From assembly GCF_030272615.1 (NCBI RefSeq), contig NC_081405.1, forward strand, positions 475,234,008-475,298,007: a stretch of DNA of 64,000 bases. The letters run 5' to 3'. The stretch comes from Cryptomeria japonica. Taxonomy: Eukaryota; Streptophyta; Pinopsida; Cupressales; Cupressaceae. A model generated the notes under the pieces. It worked only from the letters and a program-made list of their open reading frames with translations. It had not been told where the DNA came from and searched no databases. The position numbers and the translations under genes were made by a program. Shown here piece after piece: positions 46,987-58,437 of the stretch (the stretch's first letter is position 1; each line of letters starts with the position of its first letter).

Positions 46987-48441
46987 TCAAAGTTGATATG
47001 ACAACCTTTTGTACCACAACCAACTATCTTCAATTTTAGCCACCAAACAACTATTCACATTAGCATTTAGATGAAAAAGATTACCTCTAGTATGTTTACT
47101 AGTAGTAATCAAATATCCATTGGACCCCATGATCCTGCACACTCCTTTTTTAAACTTAAGGTAATATCCTTTATCATTTAGTTGTCCAACAATGAATAAG
47201 TTATGGTTTAAACCTTCAACCAAATAAACAACATTTGCATTACTCTTACCATTTAGTGAAATAGATCCTTTACCTTTTACCATGCAGGGTGAGTTTTTAT
47301 CAAATCTTACCATGCTTCCATCAAACTCTTCAAGGGATATGAATTTGTTCTTATCACCGGTCATGTGATGTGAACAATCACTGTCTATTATCCACTCATC
47401 ACTAGAGTCAAACTAAGATACTAAAGCCATTTGATTACTCAGATATTCCTTCACAACAACAAAGAAAATCTCCTCATTGTCATCATCTTTTGATTCCTCA
47501 TCTGTCACACCTTCATGAACTACAGCATAGCATTGTTTCTTCCATTTTCCTTTATATTTCCTAAACTTCTCCTTACTATCAGTATTAGGGAAATTTGCAT
47601 GAATATGTCCAATCTTATTGTAAGAGAAACACTTAAGAGGTAGTTTACCTTTATATTTACCAGTGCCTCTTGGAAGTCTCTTAGCAAAAAGAGCTTCAAA
47701 CTCCATTAGATGGTCTTCATCATCATTTTCTCCTCTGCTACCACCATGACTAGAGCTGTAGTCACAACAGTGACATACATCTTTCCCTTTTCTCATAGGT
47801 GTACCAGTTACAGATGCTTTAAAAGCTGATTTAGATGCCTTAGAAATACTGTTATCAAAACTATTTAATTCAAATGCAGTTAGTTTACTAATAAAAGAAT
47901 CAACAATGACTTTATCACTACTTACTGATCTTAACTCTTGAATAGCAGAAACTCTTATAGTATAGGCATGTAAAAGAGTTCTTAACATCTTACTTACAAC
48001 AGTGTCATCTTCAATGTTTCCTCCAACACTTTTAATACCACTGACAACCTCTTTGATTCTCTATCCATACTGAGCTATATATTCACCTTCTACCATTCTC
48101 ATATCATCAAATTTACCTCTAAGACTATCTTCCTTAGCTTTTTGAACATGTTTATCACCACCATAGAATAGTTCTAATTTCTCCCAAACTTCAAATGCAA
48201 TTTCTAATCCATGTACATCAATGTATTCAATATCATAAAGTTCACTTACAATGGCTTCCAATGCTTGATTGTTTTCCTACTACTCCTTAAGCTAATCTGG
48301 AGTTAGAGGACCGGTAGAGGGTATATATTTAGTTGTAACATATTTCTAAAACTGAGAACCCATGCCTTTGATATAAATCTTCATTCTGTCTTTCCATATT
48401 GTGTAGTTGTCCTTAGTAAACTTTAGACCCTCCTTCATCAT
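46987..48441 (-). pseudogene. F2 gag and protease
   Basis: ATG 48441 (MMKEGLKFTKDNYTIW) keeps one frame to 46987, with stops. UBN2-type Gag blocks: EVWEKLELFYGGDKHVQKAK, LRGKFDDMRMVEGEYIAQY, LRTLLHAYTIRVSAIQELRS. The knuckle is CFSYNKIGHIHANF, so second and last Cys are lost; the last is Phe, as in F1. The protease site reads WIIDSDCSHHMTGDK (DSG to DSD). The pre-integrase region HNLFIVGQL and LFHLNANVNSCL ends at 46987. Confidence 0.85.
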
Positions 48442-48509
48442 TTTCCTCTGGATCTTTTCCTCAAGCGGTTAAGCTTTTGCACACAGAGGACCAATGCTCT
48501 GATACCAAT

Positions 48510-49986
48510 TATTATTTGTGAGGAACTGGTTATTACTGAGGGGGGGGGGGGGGTGAATCTATAATAATAGTAAACTTAAAAAATTTAACAACCACAAACA
48601 AATTCTTTCAAAACAACTCATAAACAATACTGGTAATAATTGAAATCATATTGCTGATCAGATTTATCAAACCGTTCTTCTAAGTGTTTATCAACATGCA
48701 TGCAACTGAAAGATATCAACTCGACACATAAGAAATCAAGAAACACATGAACACTAGTATTTTCACGTGGAAAATCAAATGGTAAAAACCATGGTGGGAG
48801 TTGGTACCCACAATATTTTTGCACTCTTTCAGAGTGCACCACGTTAGGAGCCTAGCCCGGTTAGGGGCAGACCCTGTTAGGAGTCCCCCAATTAAGGGAT
48901 TTACCTCAGCCCTATTAGGAGCTTTACTCTATTAGGAGTAACCTTGTGAAAGTATTTAGAACCCAAGCTAATGAGTCACCCGGTGAAGGGATTTATACAA
49001 TTAGGCCTATCAGGACCTACCCGGTTAAGGGATTTTGAGTCTGCTACAACTATTAGGGAACAACAGATGTATGATATGAAAATAAAAATCTCTTCTTGTG
49101 TGTATAGATCCTTTCCTCCTCCAATCTTCTTCTCTCTTGTAGAAACACACCCACTAGTTCATCCACACACTCTTCTTTTGATCACTGACATAATAAATCA
49201 TGATAGATTTACCCTAAATAGACTTTACAACTTAGGCGGTTACAAAACCCTAACTTCATACTAAGATTTATATCATAGATCATCAGAGATCTTTACAAAT
49301 CATTATAGATCATCATATGGATCATTACAATCAATTAAAAATCAATTACAACTGTTGAATGATCACCGCACATCGATCTGATACACTTTCAAACCCTTGG
49401 CTCATTCTACTAAGCACTTCGCTCATTCCCAAGAAATTTGCTCTTTGATCACACCAAAACATCATTTAAACACTTCACACAAATTTAGCCACATCATCAC
49501 CATCTTACAAACATAATCTAATACACCACCGAACTTAAAATCATTACCGGTTATAAGATTTAAATACCGGTTCTTAAACCCTACTAAAACCCTACACAAA
49601 ATACATCAGTCAATCACAAACATGACTTCTGGTAGCCAAAACATGATGCAGTTCTGATCATAACCTCATTACAATGTTAGCAACACATATTCCAAACCAC
49701 AACACCAAATTCCTCATCAATCTCTAGATCCAATTACTTAAGCATAACACAGTTTCACATTTACCAGTTAAAGTCCTATTTGCTAGTTAACTGTCAAATC
49801 CATTCCATAGCTTTCAATCAATCATAGATGACTTAGATAACATTATAGAACAATGTAACCATAGTTTCCATCAATGAAAACACAAAATAATCATCAAGTC
49901 ATCAAACAACATCTCAACTATATCATCACCAACAATCCTTATACTAGTTCACCAATATCATCAACAGTTATGCCAATATGCCAACA
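48510..49986 (-). repeat. F array right LTR
   Basis: 1.48 kb, TATTATTTGTGAGG (TG to TA) to ATGCCAACA, next to PBS complement GATACCAAT (48501-48509). The C-tract has slipped to about 14 G on + (48540-48553). Followed by TSD AAAGC. Confidence 0.9.
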
Positions 49987-49991
49987 AAAGC

Positions 49992-50407
49992 CAACAACAA
50001 AACAATAGTAAGGTGTTACAAAACTCATTTGTAACAAGAATTTTCATTGTATTAAAATATTTATTGAATCATTGTAAATATTTGAGTGGGTACTCAGAGT
50101 AAGGGTAGGTGCTCCTTTTCGTTGGTTCTCATTAAGTTAGGGGTTGGTGCCCTAAATATTTTAATTTGTGAGGTTGGATTGGAGTAGTAGACTCCAATAG
50201 AATTTCTCATTGAGGTTTTTCCCAGATTGGGTTTTCCTCATACATCTTGTGTTATGGGCTTTCATTTTATGTGTGTTGTGATGTGTTTGAATACCTCTGC
50301 TCATAGGTTCATAATATTGATTGTTAATGTTTTAATCATCTAGATATTTAAAGTTTTAGATTACCACTGATTCACCCCCCTATTAGTGGTCCATTACTTT
50401 TCCTTAA
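49992..50407 (+). repeat. Element D 5' LTR, last part
   Basis: Matches 18627-19050 of the E LTR: GTAAGGTGTTACAAAACTCA, the GGTAGGTGCTCC units, the two-tier hairpin 50212-50239 (GAGG/CCTC outside, CCCA/TGGG inside) and the C-tract ACCCCCCTATTAGTGG (50373-50388). The LTR end is approximate. Confidence 0.8.
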
Positions 50408-50409
50408 AT

Positions 50410-50422
50410 TGGTATTAGAGCC
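50410..50422 (+). promoter_or_regulatory. Element D primer binding site
   Basis: TGGTATTAGAGCC, the Met-tRNA site TGGTATCAGAGC with one C to T change, directly after the LTR. Confidence 0.8.
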
Positions 50423-51556
50423 CTAGGTTCTTGGTTAGATAAGATTTCTCTAGCTTGGGTAGATTTTGGTGGGTGAACACAATGGTGATGTATGAGTCAT
50501 CCTCTGCTAATGTTCTAAAGTTTTATGGTTCAAACTATTTCATCTGGAGTTCAAGAATGGAAGTCTATTTTTCCTCCTTAGGTTATGATGTCTGGATGTC
50601 AGTCAAGAATGACTACACTTCCCTTGCCACTCCTACTAAACCTGAAGCTAAAAGAGAATATGAATGCAATGTTGAAGATAAGAAGGCTATACTCAGTAGT
50701 CTATCTCATACAGTGTCTTCAAAGGTCAAGAAATGTAAATATACAAAGGGTATGTGGGATAAGCTTAATAAAATCTATGGCAAAGAGCCTAGCACTGCTG
50801 AATCAGATTGTGAAAGGAAGAATATTGAAGGAGCAGTCAAATGTGTAGATGATAAAAGCACATATGTTAGTTATTGCAATAGAGATGGAGAGGAAACTCA
50901 TCTACTTATGGCACAAGAGATCCAAAATGAGGAGAAGACATCAAGCTATGATAGTGAATCTTAATCTAGCAATCTGAACTTATTTGGCAGTGATGATGCA
51001 GACAAAATTGACGTTGAACTTGATTTTGGAGGAAAAATATTATGTATTGTGGAAGAATGGAAAGAATTCAAAATTATAAGAAGTCTTCCATAAAGGAACA
51101 TGATCAAATGAGCAAGAGTCTTGAAGAATCTTATAGGAATATTAGCACAATGACAACACAACTGAAAGAAGCCAGACGAATGTGTGAAAAAATATAATCA
51201 GATCTTGAACCTAAGAAAAGAAGGTGTGAGTAGTTAGAATCAAAAATGGAAGTAAAAGAAAAGGAGTGTCAAAACCTAAAGGATGAAGCAGAAAAGCTAA
51301 CAATAGAGCTAGAGAAGTGCCAAGATGACCTCAAGATGAGAATCAAATATGAAGGCAACACTAAGGCTTTGGATAAGATGTTGAGTAAACAAAAGCACTC
51401 CAAGGATATCAAGGGTATTGGATATAATGCTAGTCAATGTTCTACTGGCAAGGACACATCTAAGAAGGAAATACACTTTGCCTCTTCAAGTAAGAATGGT
51501 AATAGACAAACCTTCATAGTAAAGAATGCCCCAAGGAAGAAGATAGATCTGACTAC

Positions 51557-52427
51557 TATTGGAATCCAAGAACACTAAGAGGGGGGTGTGTGAATGAGTG
51601 TTCTACTAGAATATAATATTTTAGCCTTATCAAAGAATTCATTCATCAACCGGTAAACATAAGACATATAACTGAAACAAATAATGCAATCACATAAATG
51701 AACACCATAACATAGAGAATTTATACATGGAAAACCTCAATGAGGAAAAACCACAGTGGGATTTGTGACCCACAATATCAATTCACTAGCCATATGAAGA
51801 GATATTACATATAATGGGGGCTTGCACATGCAGGAAGGCACACTACCTAGAGCACACTACTCATCACCAAGAGTCTCACTGACTACAATCACTTTCTGAT
51901 ACAATACTACAAAATTGAACTCATATAATGCATTTTCTATGCCTGATTGAGTTCTAGTTAAGGCTCTAACTATTCCGGTTCTTAAACCCTAAACCCTTGT
52001 CAGAATGACATACATTCTATGAGTACCTTATAAATCATCTACATATCATTATAGAACATTTCTTTTGCATACAAATGATCTCACATATATAAAATTAACA
52101 TTTCAAATCTTATCATGAATGTTATATCTTAAATGACCTAATGGACTGACTTATATACCCTTACAAACATTTATGCCATATGTTGGCTTACATACAAAAT
52201 GATAATACATGTCAGCTCATTACGAATATATATGAATTATAAAATGCTTTGCCAGATTCTACCCTTTGCTGGATCTCCAAGGATGTCAGCTTCCCATATT
52301 GGTACCCAGTTTGCCGATTACCTTTGAAATCCTTGATGCCGATGAAGTGTCTGTCAGATCCTGGTGAACCAAAATATGTTGCCATCAATGGCAACATAAG
52401 AAACCAAATGAGTGTCAATTGCCAACA
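51557..52427 (-). repeat. Element B 3' LTR
   Basis: 871 bp, TATTGGAATCC (TG to TA) to TTGCCAACA. Two-tier hairpin 51727-51754 (outer arm weakened to ATGG), TATATAAG on - at about 52150-52157, and GTTGCCAT/ATGGCAAC, an 8-base inverted repeat with two-base spacer at 52378-52395. Confidence 0.88.
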
Positions 52428-52669
52428 ATCTCTCCCTTTGGCCTTGATGGAAAAACTCATGTGAAAAATGGTTTCTACTTGCCTTGTTGATCCGGGAATG
52501 TGATACTGCTCCCCTTGAGCTATATATACTATCTAAAATCTGATCCATACATATATATCCTTTCTATTTTTCACATACATCACTCCCCCTTTGGCACCAA
52601 TGCCAAAAACTGGTACAAAGAATGAATAAAACAATAAAATTATGTACAAGGGAATGTCTCCCAAAATAC
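52428..52669 (-). promoter_or_regulatory. Element B PPT region and 3' untranslated stretch
   Basis: No gene. Purine tracts, seen as C-runs on +: CTCTCCCTTTGG at 52430-52441 (main, one C to T change), CTGCTCCCCTTGAG near 52507-52520 and CTCCCCCTTTGG at 52583-52594. Confidence 0.6.
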
Positions 52670-55600
52670 TTACTGGAGTTGAATGAGCTTGAACATTTTC
52701 AGGTAAGCATTCTTCAAAAACTCCAAGTATGTGTCCCAACTAGATTTGAATGTCCCTGAAATTGACACAAGACCATTTAGGGCATATGCATGAGGTTCTT
52801 ATTCCTTGAGTTCTGCCGGTGTGGGATTTCCCATCATATCTATACACTCCTTATGTACATACAGTGTGTCCAACCGGGGACTCACTAACCCTCTGAGCTC
52901 CTTAGCTCTTCGTATGATTGTATCCTTGTCTCTTTCAAGAGCTGAAATCTGGACTTCTAATAACAAATTTTGACCATCTGCAGATGTGGTTAAAGAATTT
53001 ACTCCATCAAAGTTATTTACAATGCTTTTAATTGTATTTTGAACATCTTTAATGCTTTTGTCTATACCTGTTGTGAGTAAACTTGAATTGCAACATACTT
53101 GGTAAATATTTGTACATTGCCTCAAAGTATCATCTATCATTTTCAATCTATCTGCTATCTATACTTTGTCCAATTCAATCAACTAATCAAAGTTGGCCCT
53201 CTTGGTCTGATAAAACTGGTCTAGAGCATGTTAGTTAGAGATCTACTACAGTTATTGAAATTCCTTTGAAATATGCTCAATCAACATCTTGAGCTTGCCG
53301 GATGGACCTACTCCCTTATCAATTTGGCATTCTAGGACTAATTGGTGTAAAATTGGAATGGAATGCTCAATTATTTTCTTTTTGTCAATCCCTTCCTTGA
53401 TCATTTTTTGAGTTGCAATCATCATGCGTTCGGTTGAACTCATCTCTGTTATGCTCTTCTGTTGAGCATTTGCAGTGGTAATTGCCAACAATGTAGTTCT
53501 AGCTACTAGTTCTCTGCCGGATTCCTCTCCCTTTTTCTTTGATGATTACACTTATCTCAGTTTGAAGTTCCTTTTTCTTCTCTCCTTCCTGATTTGTCTC
53601 TTTATCTTTCTCCTCCAGTTTATTTTCTCCAATATCATCTTCTTTTGCACCGATGGCTTTGCCACTTGGTGCAACATCTATTCCTGTCGGTTCCACATTT
53701 TCTATATCCACATCTTGTTAATTTTGATCTGGAGGAATATTGTTCTCAACATCTATAACCTGTTCATTTTGTACACTAGCCTTTTCTACACGTATCTCCT
53801 CTTTATTATGTACATTTGCTTCTCCTAGATATTCTACATTTAATTCCTTGGCATCTTTCAAAATTATGGATGGGCTATCCACCACACCTTTCCCTTTGCC
53901 ATCAAACGAGATGTCTGAAGTGTCAGAATTAGGATTAGCTTCTGGTGATGTAAAGAAATTAGGGTTGTGAATAAATAATTTAACCCATGCCTCATTGGTT
54001 TCACTGATTATTTCTTTAACTCTACCTGCCATAAGGCTAACTGTCATGTACCTGCTTCAAAAAATTGTTCTATTAGAAGTCTCAAGACACTTATCCATCT
54101 CCTCCAAGGTAATTGAACCACAATTAGTTAATAATGCTTGAATCTTTATGTGTTGGTCTTCCTCTATAGTAGATAATCTTCTAGCATTTAGATTATTATA
54201 TAATTGTGCCAATATTTTCTTTACAATCTCTAATAAAGCCTTCTTATAAATTTCTAAGTGTAACAAAACTACTTCCTCAATTTCTTTTTGCTCATCATCA
54301 TCCAAGTGTTCATAATAATGTTGAATGTTTTTTAACATACCATCCTTTGTTATCTCATCTATTAACTCAGCACAAGACATAGGTGGAATAATAGTTACAT
54401 TACCAGTTTCAATAGCTTCATCTATGTCTTCCTTTTTCTTCTTCTTGCTAGATGATGCATGAGTTTCTTTCACTGGCCTTTTCTTCTGAGTAGGCTTCCT
54501 TTCAGCTAGCTGACTAGCCAATATCTTAAAGGTTACCTTCCTTGCCGGCTGCTTCCTTGTCTTCTCATCTTTCTCCTTTGGACCTTCTTTCTTTACACCC
54601 TCTTGAAAGATAGAGGAATTTCATCCTCAATCTAAGTATCTGAAGTAATTGGTGCAATGAGAGATTTAGGTTGTTTCCTCTTCTTGACTTCTTTGGCTGA
54701 TGAGGCATCAATAATAGTCTGAATATCTTTTGATACCTTTTCAACAAATTGAATTACTTTTCTCTACTGCCTCTCTCTCTTCTTTTGATTCAATTATATT
54801 TTACCTTCAAGTTCTTTTTTCTTTGCAGTTCCAAATGATTTTTCAGATTCATCTGCTGGTGCATCTATAAGAATCCTAGCATATGCATCCAAAATGCTTG
54901 CATCTACCTCATAACCCATTTCCTTAATCTATATCTTCCGAGGTATCACAACTTCCATAAGAGTTTCATTCTTTTTCACCATGAAACAAATTTTAGTTGA
55001 GTATTTCTCAACTACGTGCTTTGGAATTCTTTCCCTTGACTTCATGGCTTTCTGAAATGATTTGAAGTACCCCCAAACTTTGTCATCTCTATGGTTTACC
55101 AAACCAGTGATAGCACCCTTAATCTCCCTACCTACCAGTATATCGAAGGGCCATTACCTTTTTCCCAAACCCGATATCTCATTCAAGAAGAAAATCATTA
55201 GGCACACTATCAGATTTCCATACCAAAAAACTCCTTTCTTTTCTCCCTTGGTCTTTCCTAAGTTCATAATCAACTCCTGTTTCATCTATTCACACAAATC
55301 ATACTTTTCATCCTTCTTCAACATTTGATAAGCAATAAAAATTCAAGAGCTAGAAGAAAAGTTAGGTCAATGAGATTGGGTTACCTTGTAACCTATAATC
55401 ATGCTAATGAATTTGACATCTTTGTCAGTAATGGTACTAACTCATATTGACCAATTATCAGAGGTTGCACATGTGAGCCTGTTGATTTGATCATTTGATA
55501 TCTTCTTCTCTAGTTTCTAACCTATCTGAGGTAAGACAATGATGACCCTGATTGCTTCCTTGGTGATCTTATGGGGTCTATCCAACCAAATAAACTCACC

Positions 55601-55966
55601 ATGAACTCTCCTCAACACGTACCAGATTATTTCATCCTCAAAATCAGGACTATCCAAGATTTTGGTTAATCCTAGGTCTGCAATATGCTTGAATTCAGCC
55701 TTGATGATTTTGGAATCATTTAACGGTTTAGATATGTATATTAATTTGGTCTCAGCTATTCCCAAATCCTCTAGATTGCAGTGAATGTAAGTCCTAACAT
55801 CCTCAAAATAAATAACACCTTCGAGAACCTTCAAAAAAGTGTCGACCGAATCATCCAGAGTTGCAATATGTGGGCATCTTTTGAATATTAGTCTCAAATG
55901 GTCCTTAACCTCTACTACAGTGGGATTTGCACTAAAAATAGGAATAGCCAAAGAACCAGCTTCCAT
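52670..55966 (-). pseudogene. Element B ORF2: conserved unknown protein, about 1,100 codons, frameshifted
   Basis: ATG 55966 (MEAGSLAIPIFSANP) to TAA 52670-52672 after KLIQLQ. The longest open pieces are 55517-55966, 54057-54521, 53718-54047, 53499-53711, 53252-53491 and 52799-53146. Block order equals element A: RRVHGEFIWLDRP; MKQELIMNLGKTKGEKKGVF with GNLIVCLMIFFLNE; a Lys-rich basic linker (KKKRPVKETHASSSKKKKK); IIDEVTKDG-like ELIDEITKDGMLKN and TSNRTIF; an acidic, Lys/Glu-rich stretch; and a C-terminal helical part with CTNIYQVCCN and GLVSPRLDTLYVHKE. The basic linker could be a nuclear localisation signal (inference). No catalytic motif, signal peptide or membrane segment seen. Confidence 0.75.
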
Positions 55967-56325
55967 TTCAAATGATTGAATTGCGAAAAATACCTACAAA
56001 TAGTCGCTGGTGACAAACCCTAGATATCTCCTTCGAATGTAGTTGAAATCAATAATGGTTGCTTCTAATCACTCTGAATCACCTTTTACTCACTCTATAT
56101 CACTCTAAATGTAAGGTGAACATATTGAAGTGAATTCTTCCTTTATCCTTCAAAAAACCCTAATTCACCATCAATATAAATTCCTTCTGATGGGACATAA
56201 CAGATCTCAATTCAATATATATATGTTGCATAAACTTCCTATATGTCTGAAACTTCCTTCTAGATATCTTTCTTGTGGAATATGCATAATTTTCATGAAA
56301 TTTGCCTACCCCTAAGGCATTTGCC

Positions 56326-57489
56326 TCAATTGCCAGATGATCTTCCTATTGGTGTAGGAACATTTTTCTCTGTCGGTTAAGTAACTGGAGCAGTTTCATC
56401 TCCCGATTGATCATCTGACTTCCTGACCCATCCCTTGGTATGATCATGCTAGATCTCAATGATATTTTTCTTTCCTTTATCATTTGATCCATCATTGCTA
56501 GCCGATGGATTTTTGCTTCTATAAAACTTGGCTATGTGTCCAATATTGTTGCATGCATAGAATGCAACACTATTCATTTGAATTGATTTTCAATATCTAG
56601 GATAATTGCTTGACCTACACTGATTAGAAATGTGCCCAAACTCTCCACATGCATGACATTTTACATTCATTCTGCAATCTTTTATCTTATGACAATACTT
56701 ATTGCATTTGGAACATTGAACCAAGACAGAGTTATAATTCTGATTTGCTTTACTTCTACAGTGTCTAGCCATATGACCAAAATTATTACAAACTAAGCAT
56801 CTACCATTAAATTTGTGAGCATTGAGTTCTCTTACCGGTGTCTTCTAGTTTTGGTTGTTCTGATCATTATGCATACCAGATGTCTGATCTTCATTTGTAG
56901 TACTGGAGCTCTGACCTTGTTCAAATCCAAGTCCTCTAGAGTCTTTATTCTACCTTTGGATCTCCAATAATTCATTAACCTATGCTAAAATAGCTTTGAA
57001 TTTGTTCTTATACTCATTTGTAATAGTCAGATCATCTCTTAGGATTGTCATTTGTCTTTCAAGTTCTTGTTCATTATTTTGGAATTGCACTAATTCTGTT
57101 CTCAACACATCATTTTCATGAGCCAACCTAATGCATTATTTGGATCTATCTTTCAGTGATCTAGAAAGGTCTTCTTCATTTTTCTTTCTATCTTCAATTT
57201 CTTTTTCCATCCTCATAGTTTGGGCTTGTGTTTCATTCTTCATAACTTCATTTTCTTGACTCAGCTTCCAATAGAGGTTCTTCAGAGTATCCTTTTCTTC
57301 ATCATCTTGATCTTGCAATTGTTCCCACAACTCCTTCCTTTTGGCTTGAGCATTAGATAGATTTTATTGTAGAGTGATAATGAATTATTTTGCATATCTA
57401 AGTTCTTCTTCTAGCTTTATGTTCTTAACTTTTTCAGCTTCAAAATCTTTAAGAGCAACTTCAAGTTGTTGCCTTAAACACTTCTCCAT
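56326..57489 (-). pseudogene. Element B gag-like gene: coiled coil plus four zinc knuckles
   Basis: ATG 57489 (MEKCLRQQLEVALKDFEAE). Residues 1 to about 190 are heptad-rich coiled coil with a few stops (57385, 57136). Then a Ser/Gln-rich stretch and three good knuckles: CLVCNNFGHMARHC, CSKCNKYCHKIKDC, CHACGEFGHISNQC; a fourth, YACNNIGHIAKFY, has lost two Cys. The tail includes GWVRKSDDQSGDE and ends near TGA 56326. No UBN2 capsid part. The coiled coil, linker and knuckles resemble the C-terminal half of the D gag, suggesting descent from a Sirevirus-type Gag that lost its N-terminus. Confidence 0.82.
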
Positions 57490-57543
57490 GGATTTCGGAT
57501 TCAGGATCTCCCTCAAGCTATTAGGCTTCCTCCGAGGCACAAG

Positions 57544-57557
57544 GCTCTGATACCAAT
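57544..57557 (-). promoter_or_regulatory. Element B primer binding site
   Basis: On the - strand ATTGGTATCAGAGC, an exact initiator Met tRNA site, directly after the LTR. Confidence 0.9.
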
Positions 57558-58437
57558 TTTTGGAATCCAAAAACACTAAGAGGGGGGGGTGAATAAAATT
57601 GTTCTACCAGAATATAGGATTTTAGCCTTATCAAAGAATTCATTCATCATCCGGTAAACATAAATACATATAACTGAAATAAATAATGCAATTACATAAA
57701 TGAACACCATAACACAAAGAATTTATACGTGGAAAAACTCAATGAGGAAAATCCACGGTGGGATTTGTGACCCACAATATCAATTCACTTACCATATGAA
57801 GAGATATTACATATAATAAGGGCATGCACATGCAGGAAGGCACACTGCCTAGAGCACACTACTCATCACCAAGAGTCTCACTGACTACAATCACTTTCTG
57901 ATACAATACTGCAAAACTAAACTCATATAATGCATATGCTATGCTTGATTGCGTTTCGGTTAAGGCTCTGACTGTTCTAGTTCTTAAACCCTAAACCCTT
58001 GCCAGAATGACATACAGCATAGAGTACTTTAGAAATCATCTATAGATCATTACAAAATATTGTTTTCGCATACAAATGATCTCGCATACATAAAATTAAC
58101 ATTTTAGATCTTATCATGAATGCTATATCTTAAATGACCTAATAGACTAACTTATATACCCTTACAAACATTTATGCCATATGTCTACTTAAATACAAAA
58201 TGATAATACATGTCATCTCATTACAAATACATATGAATTATAAAATGCTTTTCTAGATACTACCCTTTGCCGGATCTCCAAGGATGTCGACTTCCCATAC
58301 CGGTACCTAGTTTCTCGGTTATCTTTGAAATCCTTGATGTCGATGAAGTGTCTGCCGGATGCTAGTAAACCAAAATATATTTCCAATTTTGCCATCAATG
58401 ACAACATAATAAACTAGATGAGTGTCAATTTCCAACA
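57558..58437 (-). repeat. Element B 5' LTR with promoter
   Basis: 880 bp, TTTTGGAATCC to TTTCCAACA. On the - strand TATATAAG near 58150-58160 is a TATA candidate. Two-tier hairpin 57729-57756 with GTGG/CCAC outside. Confidence 0.88.

Larger units (their letters stand above)
24480..49986 (-). mobile_element. F array: tandem copia elements sharing the middle LTR (LTR-internal-LTR-internal-LTR)
   Basis: Three direct LTRs (24480-25974, 30398-31898, 48510-49986) separate two internal regions of about 4.4 kb each: F1 25975-30397; F2 31899-33795 plus 45938-48509, split by element G. Each internal region has a PPT at its left and a Met-type PBS at its right, so the middle LTR serves both units. The whole array is flanked by a perfect AAAGC duplication (24475-24479 and 49987-49991), with no TSD at the middle LTR. 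Both units encode gag, protease, integrase, RT and RNase H in copia order. Confidence 0.88.
51557..58437 (-). mobile_element. Element B: compact pol-less LTR element of the A family
   Basis: 6.9 kb, with LTRs at 51557-52427 and 57558-58437, a Met-type PBS complement at 57544-57557, a PPT complement at 52430-52440 and perfect TSD ACTAC (51552-51556 and 58438-58442). The internal 5.1 kb holds only the gag-like gene and ORF2, in the order and spacing of element A (360 bp between them in both). No pol motif in any frame. Confidence 0.9.
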
